From Acidobacteriota bacterium (GTDB lineage: Bacteria > Acidobacteriota > Holophagae > Acanthopleuribacterales > Acanthopleuribacteraceae): a stretch of DNA of 64,000 bases. Location of the stretch: assembly GCA_002747255.1 (NCBI GenBank), contig PDUC01000042.1, positions 1 through 64,000 on the forward strand, in the 5' to 3' direction. The number at the start of each line of letters is the position of its first letter. The first letter of the stretch is position 1. Below the pieces are notes generated by a model. The model was not told the origin of the DNA. It saw only the letters and a program-made list of their open reading frames with translations, and did not search any database. Shown one piece after another: positions 63,748-64,000 of this stretch. The position numbers and the translations under genes were made by a program.

Positions 63748-64000
63748 ATGAAACGCGTTTTTTTACTTGGCTCTTTGATCTTTTTTACAGCATCACAAAC
63801 GGGTTTGGCACAATTGCCCTCATCGGTGAAACGTCTGAAAAAAGCGGAACAGGCCTGTCGCAATGGCAAATACGAGCGTTGTATTGAAATTTGCAATGCC
63901 ATTTTGCAAGTTGAACCGGAGTATGCTGAAGGTCTCTATCGCCGCGGTTATGCTTATTTGAAACAAAAGAACTACAAAAACGCTGAACGGGACTTTGATC
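63748..64000 (+). CDS. Exported TPR protein, cut by window end
   Basis: The first 84 codons are present. A signal peptide (MKRVFLLGSLIFFTASQTG) ends near LAQLP. It is followed by tetratricopeptide repeats: LKKAEQACRNGKYERCIEIC and LQVEPEYAEGLYRRGYAYLK, then NYKNAERDFD at the edge. AAGGAGAG (63733-63740) stands 7 bases before the ATG and overlaps the stop of the GYF_2 gene, so the two are probably one operon. The length and function of the full protein cannot be seen. Confidence 0.8.
   Translation, partial: MKRVFLLGSLIFFTASQTGLAQLPSSVKRLKKAEQACRNGKYERCIEICNAILQVEPEYAEGLYRRGYAYLKQKNYKNAERDFD

Noticed and set aside
1-64000. CRISPR arrays, rRNA genes, insertion sequences, prophage
   Set aside because: No regularly spaced repeats, rRNA-like sequence, transposase, integrase or phage structural genes were found in the window.

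Overview
The window comes from a Gram-negative bacterium of moderate G+C content. It encodes lipoproteins, an outer-membrane efflux system, a beta-barrel protein and diaminopimelate metabolism. No rRNA or other phylogenetic marker allows a firm placement. The mix of Reg_prop/Y_Y_Y hybrid sensor kinases, a membrane-anchored PknB-like kinase, a PPi-type phosphofructokinase, NamZ and a GYF_2 protein would suit Acidobacteriota (Holophagae-like) or a neighbouring phylum, but that is a guess.

Layout. 1-1.5 kb: an AT-rich cassette with a small Cys/Met-rich secreted peptide and a six-bladed beta-propeller protein, bounded by a 14-bp inverted repeat. 1.6-5.7 kb: an EamA permease, then the overlapping pair namZ and a fused murU-amgK gene, which together would turn peptidoglycan-derived MurNAc into UDP-MurNAc. 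5.8-10.8 kb: a large hybrid sensor kinase and a small exported protein. 10.8-16 kb: tRNA-Thr with a clear promoter, a PPi-type phosphofructokinase, a coupled cytoplasmic carboxypeptidase/MpaA-like pair, and lysA. 16-31.4 kb: mixed genes (phosphoesterase and esterase-like pair, SpoU methyltransferase, FKBP isomerase, DUF481 protein, TatD, M1 aminopeptidase, lipoprotein, Ser/Thr kinase).

31.7-45.2 kb is a division and cell-wall (dcw) cluster in the order mraZ-rsmH-ftsL-ftsI-murF-murD-ftsW-murC-ftsQ-ftsA-ftsZ-aat. It lacks murE, mraY, murG, murB and ddl. 45.2-47.6 kb holds yceI, a chorismate mutase/prephenate dehydrogenase and a rubrerythrin-like protein.

47.7-55.6 kb is a minus-strand five-gene signalling operon: receiver, hybrid kinase with HPt, receiver-HD-GYP, a ModA-like binding lipoprotein, and a second hybrid kinase with HPt. 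56-62.6 kb is an RND efflux operon whose outer-membrane component carries an N-terminal ABC_sub_bind-type domain. The window ends with a GYF_2 membrane protein and a truncated TPR protein.

The main theme is peptidoglycan. The window holds a recycling branch (NamZ, MurU-AmgK, MpaA-like, M15B-like, LysA) and, about 30 kb away, MurC, MurD and MurF, which would use the UDP-MurNAc it makes. The least conventional parts are the MurU-AmgK fusion, the binding-protein/two-kinase operon with a Glu-for-Asp receiver, the binding-domain/TolC fusion, and the bounded peptide-propeller cassette.
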